NCBI GenBank assembly: GCA_037954665.1
Contig: JBBMOL010000299.1
Coordinates: 1 to 64,000, forward strand
DNA: 64,000 nucleotides
Direction: 5' to 3'
Origin: Laguncularia racemosa
Lineage: Eukaryota > Streptophyta > Magnoliopsida > Myrtales > Combretaceae
Shown here piece after piece: positions 34,041 to 44,441 of this stretch (position 1 is its first letter; every line of letters begins with the position of its first letter). The notes beneath the pieces were generated by a model. That model had not been told where the DNA came from, searched no databases, and was given only the letters and a program-made list of their open reading frames with translations. The position numbers were made by a program, and so were the translations under genes.

Positions 34041-35358
34041 AGGGGAAGACTATCAACATGATCAACTCTCATCAGAATCCCAAGGTTATACAATGCTACG
34101 AGGGACAATCAGCGGAGGTACAAATCCCAAGAAAAAGATATGTATTCAATGTTCCGATAGCGGCAGAGAATTACAAGGCTGCACCGTTCGACTATCGGGC
34201 CCTCGAACAAGAGCGGCCTCCTATGGTAGGAGGCATCACCCGCTCTGGGAGATTATACGATCCAAAGTATAAAGGCTTGACTGAAGAACCCAATGTGGAG
34301 AAAGGAGAAGAAGAGGAAGGGGGACTCGCTGCATTTACAAAGATGGTCAAGGCAAGTGAATACAAGATCATGGAACAATTAAATAAAGTTCCAGCATAGA
34401 TATCACTCATGGGCCTTCTCACAACATCCGAGCCCCACAGGGAAGTACTCTTTAAAGTACTAAAACAGATTCAGGTCCCAGAGGGCATCTCTACAGACAA
34501 AATAGGTCACGTGGCGGACTCTATCTTTACAATGGACCAGATATCTTTCTCTCCGGAAGAGCTAGGAGAGGATGGAGACCAACATACCAAACCATTATTC
34601 ATAGTGGTCAGGTGCAATGACACCATTGTCTCCCGAGTACTCATCGACAACGGATCATCCCTCAACGTTTGCCCATTGGCAATGCTCGACTTGTTGGGGG
34701 TCGATCCAAGCAACATAAGACCTAGCTCCATGGTGGTTTGAGCTTTCGACGGATCAAAAAGAGACATAGTGGGGGAAGTGAACCTACCAGTAGAAATTGG
34801 TCCACAAGTATTCCACATCGCTTTCCAGGTCCTCGACATCCCAAGGTCTTTCAACTTGCTTTTGGGACGACCTTGGATACATGCTGCTGGAGCCATCCCC
34901 TCTAGTCTCCACCAAAGGGTCAAGTTCATTGCAAGCGGGCAGATAGTTACAGTATTGGGCGAATAGGATTACGCCATATACAAAGAGACTGCCAAACCTT
35001 ATATTGGGGAAGAAGGTTCAGAAGACCTGGGGCTGCAGATTTTCAATGAAGTGAACATGGTGACCAGCAAGGAGGGCCATCAGTTTAAAGAGGGGCAGCA
35101 CGGGACGTTTGGACAGGGGTACATTCCTACGACCGCAGAAGAAGCGCAAGCAAGAGGTGTCAAAGGAAGAATGAAGGGGAAGCCGATCGACACCCAGATG
35201 TGCATCCCACCTCTCCAACAATCTTTCCGAAAGGCAAACATCATTCAAGAGCTTCGGGTAAACGAAGAGGACGACGGCAAAGGGAAGTCAATCCCCCGCA
35301 CGTCCAACCAGCATCCGGCTCTGAACAATTGGTTTTGTTATCCTATCAGTAGCACTAG
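34041..35358 (+). pseudogene. protease and linker exon of element C
   Basis: It continues the gag frame. The protease motif is VLIDNGSSLNVCPLAMLDLL with the Asp codon at 34646-34648, then RSFNLLLGRPWIHAAGA. Nonsense codons are at 34397-34399 (Gln), 34739-34741 and 34964-34966. The last is an amber shared with A. After it the frame stays open through LGLQIFNEVNMVTSKEGHQF, YIPTTAEEAQARGVKGRMKG, and CIPPLQQSFRKANIIQE, up to LNNWFCYPISSTR at the splice donor. Segments 3' of the amber are well conserved between A, B and C, so they were part of the protein. Confidence 0.87.
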
Positions 35359-35470
35359 GTTAGCTCAAAAGTAGAGAAAAATTATTAAGCAAATTTTATT
35401 GAGACTCTATCAAATTCAATTACAGTTTGTTTTCGTCTTACATATATGCTTTCACTTTTATGTTATTTAG
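35359..35470 (+). other. Putative PR/RT intron in C
   Basis: 112 bp, GT at 35359, AG at 35469-35470 after a T-rich stretch (TTATGTTATTTAG). Unspliced RNA meets stops at once (AQK*). Splicing gives an in-phase Arg codon and STR-SPTIEHQEYFAQVEN. The same donor and acceptor context exists in A and B. This fits the intron described for Ogre elements. Confidence 0.78.
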
Positions 35471-37064
35471 ATCTCCTACCATCGAACATCAGGAATATTT
35501 CGCGCAGGTAGAAAATAAAAATGCTGATATCGTTTCCAACGCTGCTGAGTCAATTGTTGAAGGCGATATCCTAGACCACGAAATAATACAAGAAAATTGG
35601 CAAAAACATGAACAAAGCGGAATTTCGATCGACGAGCCTGTGGAGACGGTAAATCTAAGAAGCATGGAAAAACCTAAAAACCTCAAAATCGGGTCTAGTT
35701 TGAGTGCCGAGCAAAAATGTGAAATAACTGAGCTATTAACGGAATATGCGGATGTGTTTGCCTGGTCATATGGTGACATGCCAGGGCTAGACCAATCGAT
35801 AGTGGTTCATAGGCTTCCCACAAGGGAAGATGTCAAACCTAAAAAGCAAAAACTGAGAAGATTTAGACCTGACATCTTGCTGAAGATTAAGGAAGAAGTC
35901 AAGAAACTGCTAGAAGTAGGGTTCATTGAAGTATCCGACTACCCAGAATGGGTAGCAAATATAGTCCATGTTATGAAAAAGAATGGAAAAGTACACGTAT
36001 GCATAGACTTCCGGGACTTAAACCAAGCTACGCCAAAGGATAACTTCCCCCTACCTCACATTGATGTTCTGGTAGACAACACTGCGGGAAATCATCTTTT
36101 CTCATTCATGGACAGTTTCTCAGGATATAATCAAATAAAAATGGCTGAAGAAGATAAAACCAAAACGACTTTCATCACAACATGGGGAACTTTCTGTTAC
36201 AAAGTCATGCCCTTCGGTTTGAAAAACGCCGGGGCAACGTATCAGAGGGCCATGGTCGCAATACTTCACGACATGATGCATCGAGAGGTTGAAGTATATG
36301 TCGACGACATGACAGCCAAATCTAAAGAAGGAGAAAGCCATATAGATATCCTGAGGAAATTGTTTAAACGACTGAGAAAATTCCAGCTCAAGTTAAACCC
36401 AGAGAAATGCACTTTCGGGATCACAATGGGGAAATTGTTAGGGTTTGTCATAAGCCAGGAAGGGATTAAAATCGACCCTGATAAGGTAAAGTCTATATTA
36501 GAGTTACCTTCTCCACGCTCCGTTAAAGAAGTGAGAAGCTTGTTGGGAAGATTAAATTATATAGCTCGTTTCATCTCACAGCTCACCGACAAATGCCGAC
36601 CATTATTCCGTCTGTTGAAGAAGAACGCCACAATAGAATGGGACGACGAATGCGAAGAGGCATTCAAGACAATCAAAGACTATCTTATAAAACCTCCGGT
36701 CTTGATAGTCCCGAAGCAAGGAAAGCCCTTATTCTTATACCTCACTATACTCCCTGAATCCATGGGATGTGTGCTGGGGCAGAAAGATGACGAGGGAAGA
36801 GAGCGTTCCATATATTATCTGAGCAAGAAGTTCACAGATGGGGAACAGAGGTCCTCAGAGGTGAAGAAGACGTGTTATGCTTTAATCTAGGTCATGCATC
36901 GGCTAAGGCAATACAACCTTTACTACCATATTGAGTTGCTGACAAAGCATGATCCCTTGAAATACTTGGCAGAGAAGCCAGCTCTGATAGGGAGAATCTC
37001 TAAGTGGCAAATGCTCCTATCCGAGTTTGACATCACATACATAAATCAAAACTCGATGAAAGGG
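35471..37064 (+). pseudogene. Element C: reverse transcriptase and RNase H
   Basis: The region is open from the splice acceptor to TAG at 36888-36890, about 470 codons. RT motifs in order are LLTEYADVFAWSYGDMPGL, FRPDILLKIKEEVKKLLEVG, DFRDLNQATPKDNFPLP, FSFMDSFSGYNQI, MPFGLKNAGATYQRAM and the catalytic YVDD (36297-36308). RNase H follows (LFLYLTILPESMGCVLGQ, IYYLSKKFTDGEQRSS). The amber replaces the Trp seen in B, and A has the same amber. The next break is TAA at 37065-37067 (Gln in B, TAA in A). The active-site residues are kept. Confidence 0.9.
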
Positions 37065-37154
37065 TAAGCCTTAGCTGACCAATTAGCGGAACACCATGTC
37101 GAGACAGATTCCCAAGAACTACAGGCTCAATTTCCAGATGAAAATATATTAACA

Positions 37155-37712
37155 GTGGAAGATATATCGGTAGAAGACTTTGGGATAGAGCAGGACCCAA
37201 AATGGAAACTGTTTTTTGATGGAGCCGCCAACGCATTTGGTTGCGGGGTTTGGGCAGTATTGATATCCCCATATGGCACTCAATTCCCTGCAGCGACGAG
37301 ACTTACATTTCCCTATACCAATAATATCGCAGAATATGAAGCATGTATTCTTGGTCTCAAAATGGCCTGTCAAATGGAAATCCGCGAATTAAAAGTATAT
37401 GGAGATTCGTTGTTCATCATACTACAAACAAAAGGGGAATACAAGACTAAAGACCCCAAACTAGTACCGTATCATCAACACCTGACAGAGCTAATTGAAG
37501 AATTCAAGGCAATCACTTTCACATATATCCCGAGAACTCAGAATCAGTTTGCAGATGCACTAGCCACACTAGCATCTATGATCCAGATAACAGGGGGAGC
37601 CGAAGTTCAACTGATGAAAATAGACATCGAAAGTCGGCCCGCCTACTGTTTAACCATTGAAAAAGTACAAGATGACAAGCCCTGGTATCACGACATCAAG
37701 ACTTTCCTCTAA
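37155..37712 (+). pseudogene. Element C: second RNase H (archaeal type, aRNH)
   Basis: About 185 codons with KLFFDGAANAFGCGVWAVL, NNIAEYEACILGLKMA, VYGDSLFIILQTKGEY and TQNQFADALATLASM. The acidic positions D (FFDGA), E (AEYEA), D (YGDS) and D (FADAL) match the RNase H fold. This domain, additional to the one following RT, is known from Tat/Ogre and related plant gypsy lineages. It ends at TAA 37710-37712 (Gln in A and B). The frame is the same as RT and integrase, so it was part of one pol polyprotein. Confidence 0.87.
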
Positions 37713-37730
37713 GAAAGTAAATATCCTGAA

Positions 37731-38930
37731 ATGGCTAGCAAGAATGACCAAAGAACACTCAGAAAGTTAGCAAGCCATTTCCTATTAAGTGGGTCTGTGC
37801 TATACAAAAGATCATCTGATACCACCTTGTTGAGATGTGTGGACAAAAATGAAGCATGCGAATTGATGAAGGAAGTACATGAGGGAGTATGTGGACCTCA
37901 TATGAATGGCTACATGTTGGCTCGAAAAATCATGAGGTTAGGATATTATTGGTTGACCATGGAATCGGATTGCATAAAACATGTCAAGCACTGTCATCTG
38001 TGTCAAGTCTACATAAACCGGATAAATGCTCCGCCCAACGAGCTACACTTGTTATCAGCACCATGGCCTTTCTCCATGTGGGGAATCGACATAATAGGCC
38101 CGATCACTCCAACAGCATCTAACGGCCACAGATTCATACTAGTAGCGATTGATTATTTCACCAAATGTGTAGAAGCGTCATCCTATATCAATGTTACAAA
38201 GGGGGTAATAATCCGCTTCTTAGAAATGGACATAATAGCTCGATATGGAGTTCCTGAGTCCATCATCACCGACAACGGTACCAATCTCAACAACAAATCG
38301 ATGACAGGTTTATGTCAACAATTCCACATAAACCACAGAAATTCAACTCCCTACCGACCTCAAATGAATGGGGCAGTAGAAGCAGCCAACAAGAATATTA
38401 AAAAGATCATCGAGAAAATGACAACAACTTACAAAGATTGGCATGAAATGTTACCGTTTGCTCTCATGGCTTATAGGACTTCAATAAGAATATCTACGGG
38501 AGCCACCCCTTACTCATTGGTATATGGTACTGAAGCAGTGCTACCAGTTGAAGTTGAAATACCATCATTCAGAATCCTGTCAGAAACTCAGTTAACTGAA
38601 TCAGACTGGGTAAAGAAGAGGCTTGATCAACTGAATCTGATTGATGAAAGAAGACTTACCGCACTATGTCATGGCCAGTGTTACCAACAAAGAATGGCCC
38701 GAGCATTTAACAAGAAGATGAGACCTCGATACTTCAAAGAGGGGGATTTAGTGTTAAAGAAGGTTCTCCCGAATGCCCAAGACTCCAGAGGAAAATTCAC
38801 CCCAAACTACGAAGGCCCTTATGTAGTGAAAAAGGTTCTGTCAGGAGGTGCTTTGATATTAACTCAGATGGATGGTCCGGAATTGAGAGATCCCATTAAC
38901 ACAGATGCTGTAAAGATGTACTATCCTTAG
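37731..38930 (+). pseudogene. Element C: integrase
   Basis: This open frame of 399 codons has the N-terminal zinc region (HEGVCGPHMNGYML ... HVKHCHLCQVY) and a complete D,D,E core. The core residues are D in WGIDIIGPI (38088-38090), D in ITDNGTNLNN (38271-38273) and E in NGAVEAANKN (38379-38381). The tail GDLVLKKVLPNAQDSRGKF, GPYVVKKVLSGGALIL ends MYYP with TAG at 38928-38930. No chromodomain is visible, as expected for Tat/Ogre. Only the upstream stop separates it from the rest of pol. As a stretch this domain is intact. Confidence 0.9.
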
Positions 38931-39409
38931 GCAAGGGAATTGAAATTTTGCCAATGTTTGTGAAAGCCAATGTTCGATACAAATTTCATTGAGTCGAGTT
39001 TTTACTTTTTACAAGCAAAGTTAATATCCCTGAATGGTCAATAATCCAAATCAATTATCATCACAACAAATATTCCTAAACACATTACCCACCACTTCAC
39101 CAATGAAAGATAAACACTAAAATAATGATGAATCTCAATATATTTGGTAATATAGTTCCATCTACTTTTGAGCATTAGAACATAGTGTATTAGTAGGGTA
39201 ACATTACCGTTAAAAGAGCCATGTGCATAAAGAAAGGAAGCACATCAAGATTTTCAACCCCGAGTCAAGAAAAGAAGAAGAGAAGCAGAAACAAACTAGC
39301 CCGAAGGTTCGGTTGTTTGGTGGCTGTCTACGATAAATTGGCAAGCATATTAAAATAATAATAACTATCATAAAAGGCATCACATCATTTAGCTCAGTCA
39401 GTAGAAAGC
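38931..39409 (+). other. Untranslated spacer after integrase in C
   Basis: 480 bp similar to the corresponding spacer in A and B. No ORF. Confidence 0.5.
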
Positions 39410-40560
39410 ATATTCAAAAGCATAAGACGAGTCAACCCATAGTGGGGCACTTGTCTAAACATTCCCTTTAATAGGGTAGTCAGCCCAAAAAGGGGCACTT
39501 CCCTAAACCTCTCTTAAGGTTAGCCCATAGGGGGTACTTTTTGAGACAATTCCATCTTAGGTTAGTCAGCCCATAGGGGGCACTTTCCTAAAACTTTGTT
39601 CTCATGATTAGCCCATAAGGAGCACTTTTTGAGACAATTCCATTCTAGGTTAGTCAGCCCATAGGGGGCACTTTCCTAAAACTTTGTTCTCATGGTTAGC
39701 CCATATGGGGCACTTTTTGAGATTATTCCATTTTAGGTTAGTCAGCCCATAGAGGGCACTTTCCTAAAACTTTGTTCTCATGGTTAGCCCATAGGGGGCA
39801 CTTTTTGAGACAATTCCATTCTAGGTTAGTCAGCCCATGGGGGGCACTTTCCTAAAACTTTGTTCTCATGGTTAGCCCATAGGGGGCACTTTTTGAGACA
39901 ATTCCATTCTAGGTTAGTCAACCCATAGGGGACACTTTCCTAAAACTTTGTTCTCATTGTTAGCCCATAAGGGGCACTTTTTGAGACAATTCCATTCTAG
40001 GTTAGTCAGCCCATAGGGGGCACTTTCCTAAAAATCTGTTCTCAAGGTCAGCTCATAAGGGCACTTTTTGAGGCAGTTCAATCAATTTTATCATAGGTTA
40101 GTCAGCCTATAGGGGGCACTTTCCTAAAACTCTATTCTCATGGTTAGCCCATAGGGGGCACTTTTTGAGACAATTCCATTCTAGGTTAGTCAGCCCATAG
40201 GGGGCACTTTCCTAAAAATCTGTTCTCAAGGTCAGCTCATAAGGGCACTTTTTGAGGCATTTCAATCAATTTTATCATAGGTTAGTCAGCCCATAGGGGG
40301 CACTTTCCTAAAACTTTGTTCTCATGGTTAGCCCATAGGGGGCACTTTTGGAGACAATTCCATTCTAGGTTAGTCAGCCCATAGGGGGCACTTTCCTAAA
40401 AGTCTGTTCTCAAGGTCAGCTCATAAGGGCACTTTTTGAGACAGTTCAATCAATTTTATCATAGGTTAGTTAGCCCATAAGGGGCACTTTCCTAGATTCT
40501 CCCGATTAGTTAGCTCTTAGGGCACTTTTCAGAAATGTTCTTCCCAAACAGTTGCTAGTC
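39410..40560 (+). repeat. Tandem repeats in C 3' region (~88 bp unit)
   Basis: About a dozen copies of an ~88 bp unit with GGTTAGTCAGCCCATAGGGG, CTTTCCTAAAACTTTGTTCT and TTTTTGAGACAATTCCATTC parts. Some units have a longer variant with AATCAATTTTATCATAGG. The half-unit core (GTCAGCCC...GGGGCACTTT) is shared with B and A, but the period differs. This suggests independent amplification in each element lineage. Confidence 0.88.
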
Positions 40561-40918
40561 TAACAAGACGCTTCTATTGACAGGTAGCCAGCTCATAAGG
40601 GCGCTTCCTAAGTAGATTTTCTTTCCAAGGTTACTAGTCTGATAAGACGCTTCCTATCATCATTTCCCTAAAACAATACTTGAGATGTTTCCTATCGCCA
40701 ACTAGTCGGCCCTTAAAGCACTTTTTGGGGAGGGAACATTACTCTAAATCGTTATGGACCATTTTAAATCGTGGGATTGTTAGCTCTTGGAGCATTTTCC
40801 TACCAAAAATTCCAAGTAACCAGCCAAACAAAGGCGTTATCTATTTAAGAGGCCAAAAATGGCGCCTTTCTTGTCTTTGTAGTTAAGTTTTTCAAACTTT
40901 ACTACAAAGAGGGGCAGC
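40561..40918 (+). other. 3' untranslated end and PPT of C
   Basis: A non-coding sequence with single decayed repeat units, ending in ACAAAGAGGGGCAGC, the purine-rich primer site next to the 3' LTR. Confidence 0.65.
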
Positions 40919-43072
40919 TGTAAACACCCCATTTTTGCCCTAGGAATGAATAATAATTGATAATAATCAATTCTTAATTTTTTTTTCCAATTTTTCTAAT
41001 TTTTCCCTAATTTAGCATAAATAATTAAAAATATTCAAAAAATAAAAATAAATAGGAAAAAACATCAATTTTGAAAAATGATTTCAGAAATGGCAATAAT
41101 AAATAATAAATAATTTTTACAATTTTTTGAAATTTCAAAAATATAAAAAAAATCGCATTGCATATATGCAATTTGCGAAATAAACAAAATCAGGAAAATG
41201 GGCTAGCTCAGCTGGTCCGAGCCGTGGCTAAGTGGGTGCGTATGGGTGCGAGATCGCGGGTTCGAAACGCAGGGGAAGCAGTTTCCGCGTTTTGCGATTT
41301 TTTCATTTACCCAGGACACGTGGCAGCATCTGATTGGCTGGAGGGAACGCACGCGCCGGGCGCGTGATCGTCTTCAACCTCGGTCCGAGATCGCCGACGA
41401 GGGGAAAAATTTGCATTTTGGCCGTTTCGATCCGATTTTTTGCACAAATCCAACAGATCTTCAACAGAATTGAGATAAACATTATCCAATCGGAATCAAA
41501 TCTCAACAAATCAAAGGATTTACACTAATCGGAGTTGGTTCATTTAACCGTCGATCCGATTTGCCTCAATCGGTGGAAATCTGAGCTTATCCAGCTCGAT
41601 TTCGAAAGCCTATAAATAGAGGATGAGGAGAGGAAGCTAAATCACATATCACAATTGAGAAAAAGTGAGAAAAGAGAGTAAATCGGAGAGCACTGGAGGA
41701 GAACCAAAATCGCGATCACCGACCAGAGTTGAACCACCACCAGGAGACGATCTGGGAGCAAACCACTGCCACCATTGGATTCAGCACCCTCAAGAAGCTA
41801 AGATTCGATACCTCACCCGTTGCAAAAGACCGTCGGAACACCGTGAACGAGCCCTCTCCGCCGCCGTATCCGACCGATCCGATTCGACCCGATCGACCCG
41901 ACCCGCGCACCAACCCGGATCCAGGTAAGTCGAATTTTCTGGATTTTTTTTATTTATTTTTTTCGAATTTTGTTTTATTTGTATTTATTTAATTTATTAT
42001 TTGATTATTTATTTGTTGGTTATTTATTTAGTTATTTATTTGTTTATGTTTTATTTCCATAAGTAGGAAAATGTAGAAATTAGATTTTTAGGATTTAATA
42101 ATGTAGAAAAAAATAATAAAATAATAAAAATAAATAATAGTAAAAATATAGATAAATAATAAAAATATTAGAAGAAGTAATAATGAAATTTTAGATTTCA
42201 AAGTAGAATAAATAACAGTTTAGGATAAAATTTTTAACAAAAATTCAAAAATAATAAAAAAATCAACAAAAATCATAAAAATAATAAAAAACAATAAAAA
42301 TCATGAAAATTTAGAAAAATTACAAAAATAGTAGAAGAATCATAAAAATCATAAAAAATTATAAAAAAATCATAAAATCACAAAAATTTATAAAAATCAT
42401 AAAATCATGAAAATTAAAAAAAAATCATAAAAAATGAGTTTTATCACTTAGAAAAATCATTTTCTTCAAATAAATCCAAAATTGATGTTTTTCCCTAAAA
42501 ATCATTTTCAAAAATCAGATTAATGCTTAGCCTTAGATTTTTTAGGGGAAAAAAATCCCAAAAATGGTAAAAACATAAATCGAAAGAGATTTCAAAATTA
42601 AAATTCACAAACACACTTAAAATTTTCAGAAAAGCGAACTACGGCTTGTTTGATCCTGGATAGCAGGTACGTAGGCACCCATTCGGGTCAACCCATAAAA
42701 TAAAATAAAAAATCATTTTCTTGAAATAATAAAAGTAACAGAAACAAAATAAAACACATTTCTAAATAGGAACAATTTTAGGAGATTAGGTGGTAACCGT
42801 AAGGTTTTAATAGGTTAGCCTCCGAACTTAGAAACTCTGGTTTTCCCTTTTCCTCTTTTCAAAAACGAGAAGGGGAAATAACGACGACTAGTGGCCAAAT
42901 TAAGACTAATCCGCTCCTTTAGTCTTAATTCAATATTTCCCAACAACAGTTGGGTGGCGACTCCAAAAAATTAAACGAAGTTCCTAACTCAAGTCGAGGA
43001 TCTATATTAGATGAGCATAGGGTCTAGTATAGATCGGATTAGAAATGGGAAAATTCAAAATTAGACTCGACA
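40919..43072 (+). repeat. 3' LTR of element C
   Basis: 2154 bp, TGTAAACACC...ACTCGACA. G-box CACGTGGC at 41317-41324, A/B-box pair at 41204-41269, TATA at 41611-41618, GTAAGT site at about 41925. It is slightly longer than the 5' LTR because of small indels in the A/T-rich part. Confidence 0.93.
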
Positions 43073-43077
43073 CAGTT
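43073..43077. repeat. TSD CAGTT, right copy of element C
   Basis: CAGTT follows the C 3' LTR. The A pol frame resumes at once (TTAAGTGCCGAGCAAAAG...). Confidence 0.93.
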
Positions 43078-44441
43078 TAAGTGCCGAGCAAAAGTGTGAG
43101 ATGACTGAGCTGTTGACTGAATATGCAGATGTGTTCGCCTGGTCATATGGTGACATGCTAGGACTAAACCAATCAATAGTGGTTCATAGGCTTCCCACAA
43201 GGGAAGATATCAAACCTAAAAAACAGAAATTAAGAAGATTTAGGCCTGACATCTTACTAAAGATCAAAGAGGAAGTCAAGAAACTGCTAGATGTAGGGTT
43301 CATCGAAGTGTCCGATTACCCAGAATGGGTAGCGAATATAGTCCCCGTTATGAAAAAGAATGGAAAAGTACGCGTATGCGTAGACTTCCGAGACTTAAAC
43401 CAAGCCACGCCAAATGATAACTTCCCCCTACCTCACATTGATGTTCTGGTAGACAACACTGCAGGAAACCATCTTTTCTCATTCATGGACGGTTTCTCAT
43501 GATATAATCAAATAAAAATAGCTGAAGAAGATAAAACCAAAAAGACTTTCATCATAACATGGGGAACTTTCTATTACAAAGTCATGCCCTTTGGTTTGAA
43601 AAACGTCGGGGCAACGTATTAGAGAGCCATAGTCGCGATACTTCGTGACATGGTGCATCGAGAAGTCGAAGTATACATTGACAATATGATAGTTAAGTCT
43701 AAAGAAGAAGAGAGCCATACAAATATCATGAGAAAACTGTTTAAACGATTGAGGAAATTCCAACTCAAGTTAAATCCGGAGAAGTGCATTTTCGGGGTCA
43801 CAACGGGCAAATTGTTAGGGTTTGTCATAAGCCGAGAAGGCATTAAAATCGACTCTGACAAAGTAAAGTCTATATTAGAGCTACCTTCTCCACGCACTAT
43901 CAAAGAAGTAAGAAGTTTACTGGGAATGTTAAATTACATAGCTCGTTTTATTTCACAGCTCACAGATAAATGTCGCCCACTATTCCGTCTGTTAAAAAAG
44001 AATGCTGCAATAGAATGGGACGACGAATGTGAAGAAGCATTTAAGACAATCAAAGACTTTCTCATAAAACCTCCAATCTTGATAGTCCCGAAGCAAGGGG
44101 AGCCCTTATTCTTATACCTCACGATACTCCCTGAATCCATAGGATGCGTGTTGGGGCAAAAAGATGAAGAGGGAAGAGAGCGTTCCATATATTATTTAAG
44201 CAAGAAATTCACAGACGGAGAACAGAGGTATTCAGAAGTAGAGAGGACTTGCTGTGCTCTAATTTAGGTCATGCACCGATTAAGGCAATACACCATTTAT
44301 TATCATATTGAGCTGCTGACAAAACATGATCCTCTAAAGTACTTGGCAGAGAAAATCGTTTTGATAGGGAGAATCTCTAAATGGAAAATGCTCTTATCAG
44401 AGTTTGATATCACATATATAAATCAAAACTCGATGAAAGGG
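43078..44441 (+). pseudogene. Element A: reverse transcriptase and RNase H
   Basis: This is the continuation of the A pol after C. RT motifs LLTEYADVFAWSYGDML, DFRDLNQATPNDNFPLP and FGLKNVGATY are present. The catalytic box reads YIDN (43674-43685) instead of Y-x-D-D, so the second aspartate is lost. RNase H follows with LFLYLTILPESIGCVLGQ. Nonsense codons are at 43500-43502 (Gly in B and C), 43620-43622 (Gln) and 44265-44267 (Trp in B, amber also in C). It is inactive on two counts. Confidence 0.88.

Larger units (their letters stand above)
27990..43072 (+). mobile_element. Ogre/Tat-like element C, most complete copy
   Basis: A 15,083 bp plus-strand element inserted in the A pol, TSD CAGTT. 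LTRs are 27990-30083 and 40919-43072, the PBS is at 30087-30104, and a purine tract precedes 40919. It contains every part: ORF1, gag, protease, intron, RT, RNase H, archaeal-type RNase H, integrase, and a tandem-repeat zone. All coding segments keep one frame per ORF without a single frameshift. Nine nonsense codons are the only visible breaks. It is the best template for reading the family. Confidence 0.94.

Noticed and set aside
12671..38930. Minus-strand open frames opposite ORF1, gag and pol (for example 10107-10607, 30459-30848, 34507-34929)
   Set aside because: They mirror the coding strand of the elements and follow its codon pattern. No known motif is present.
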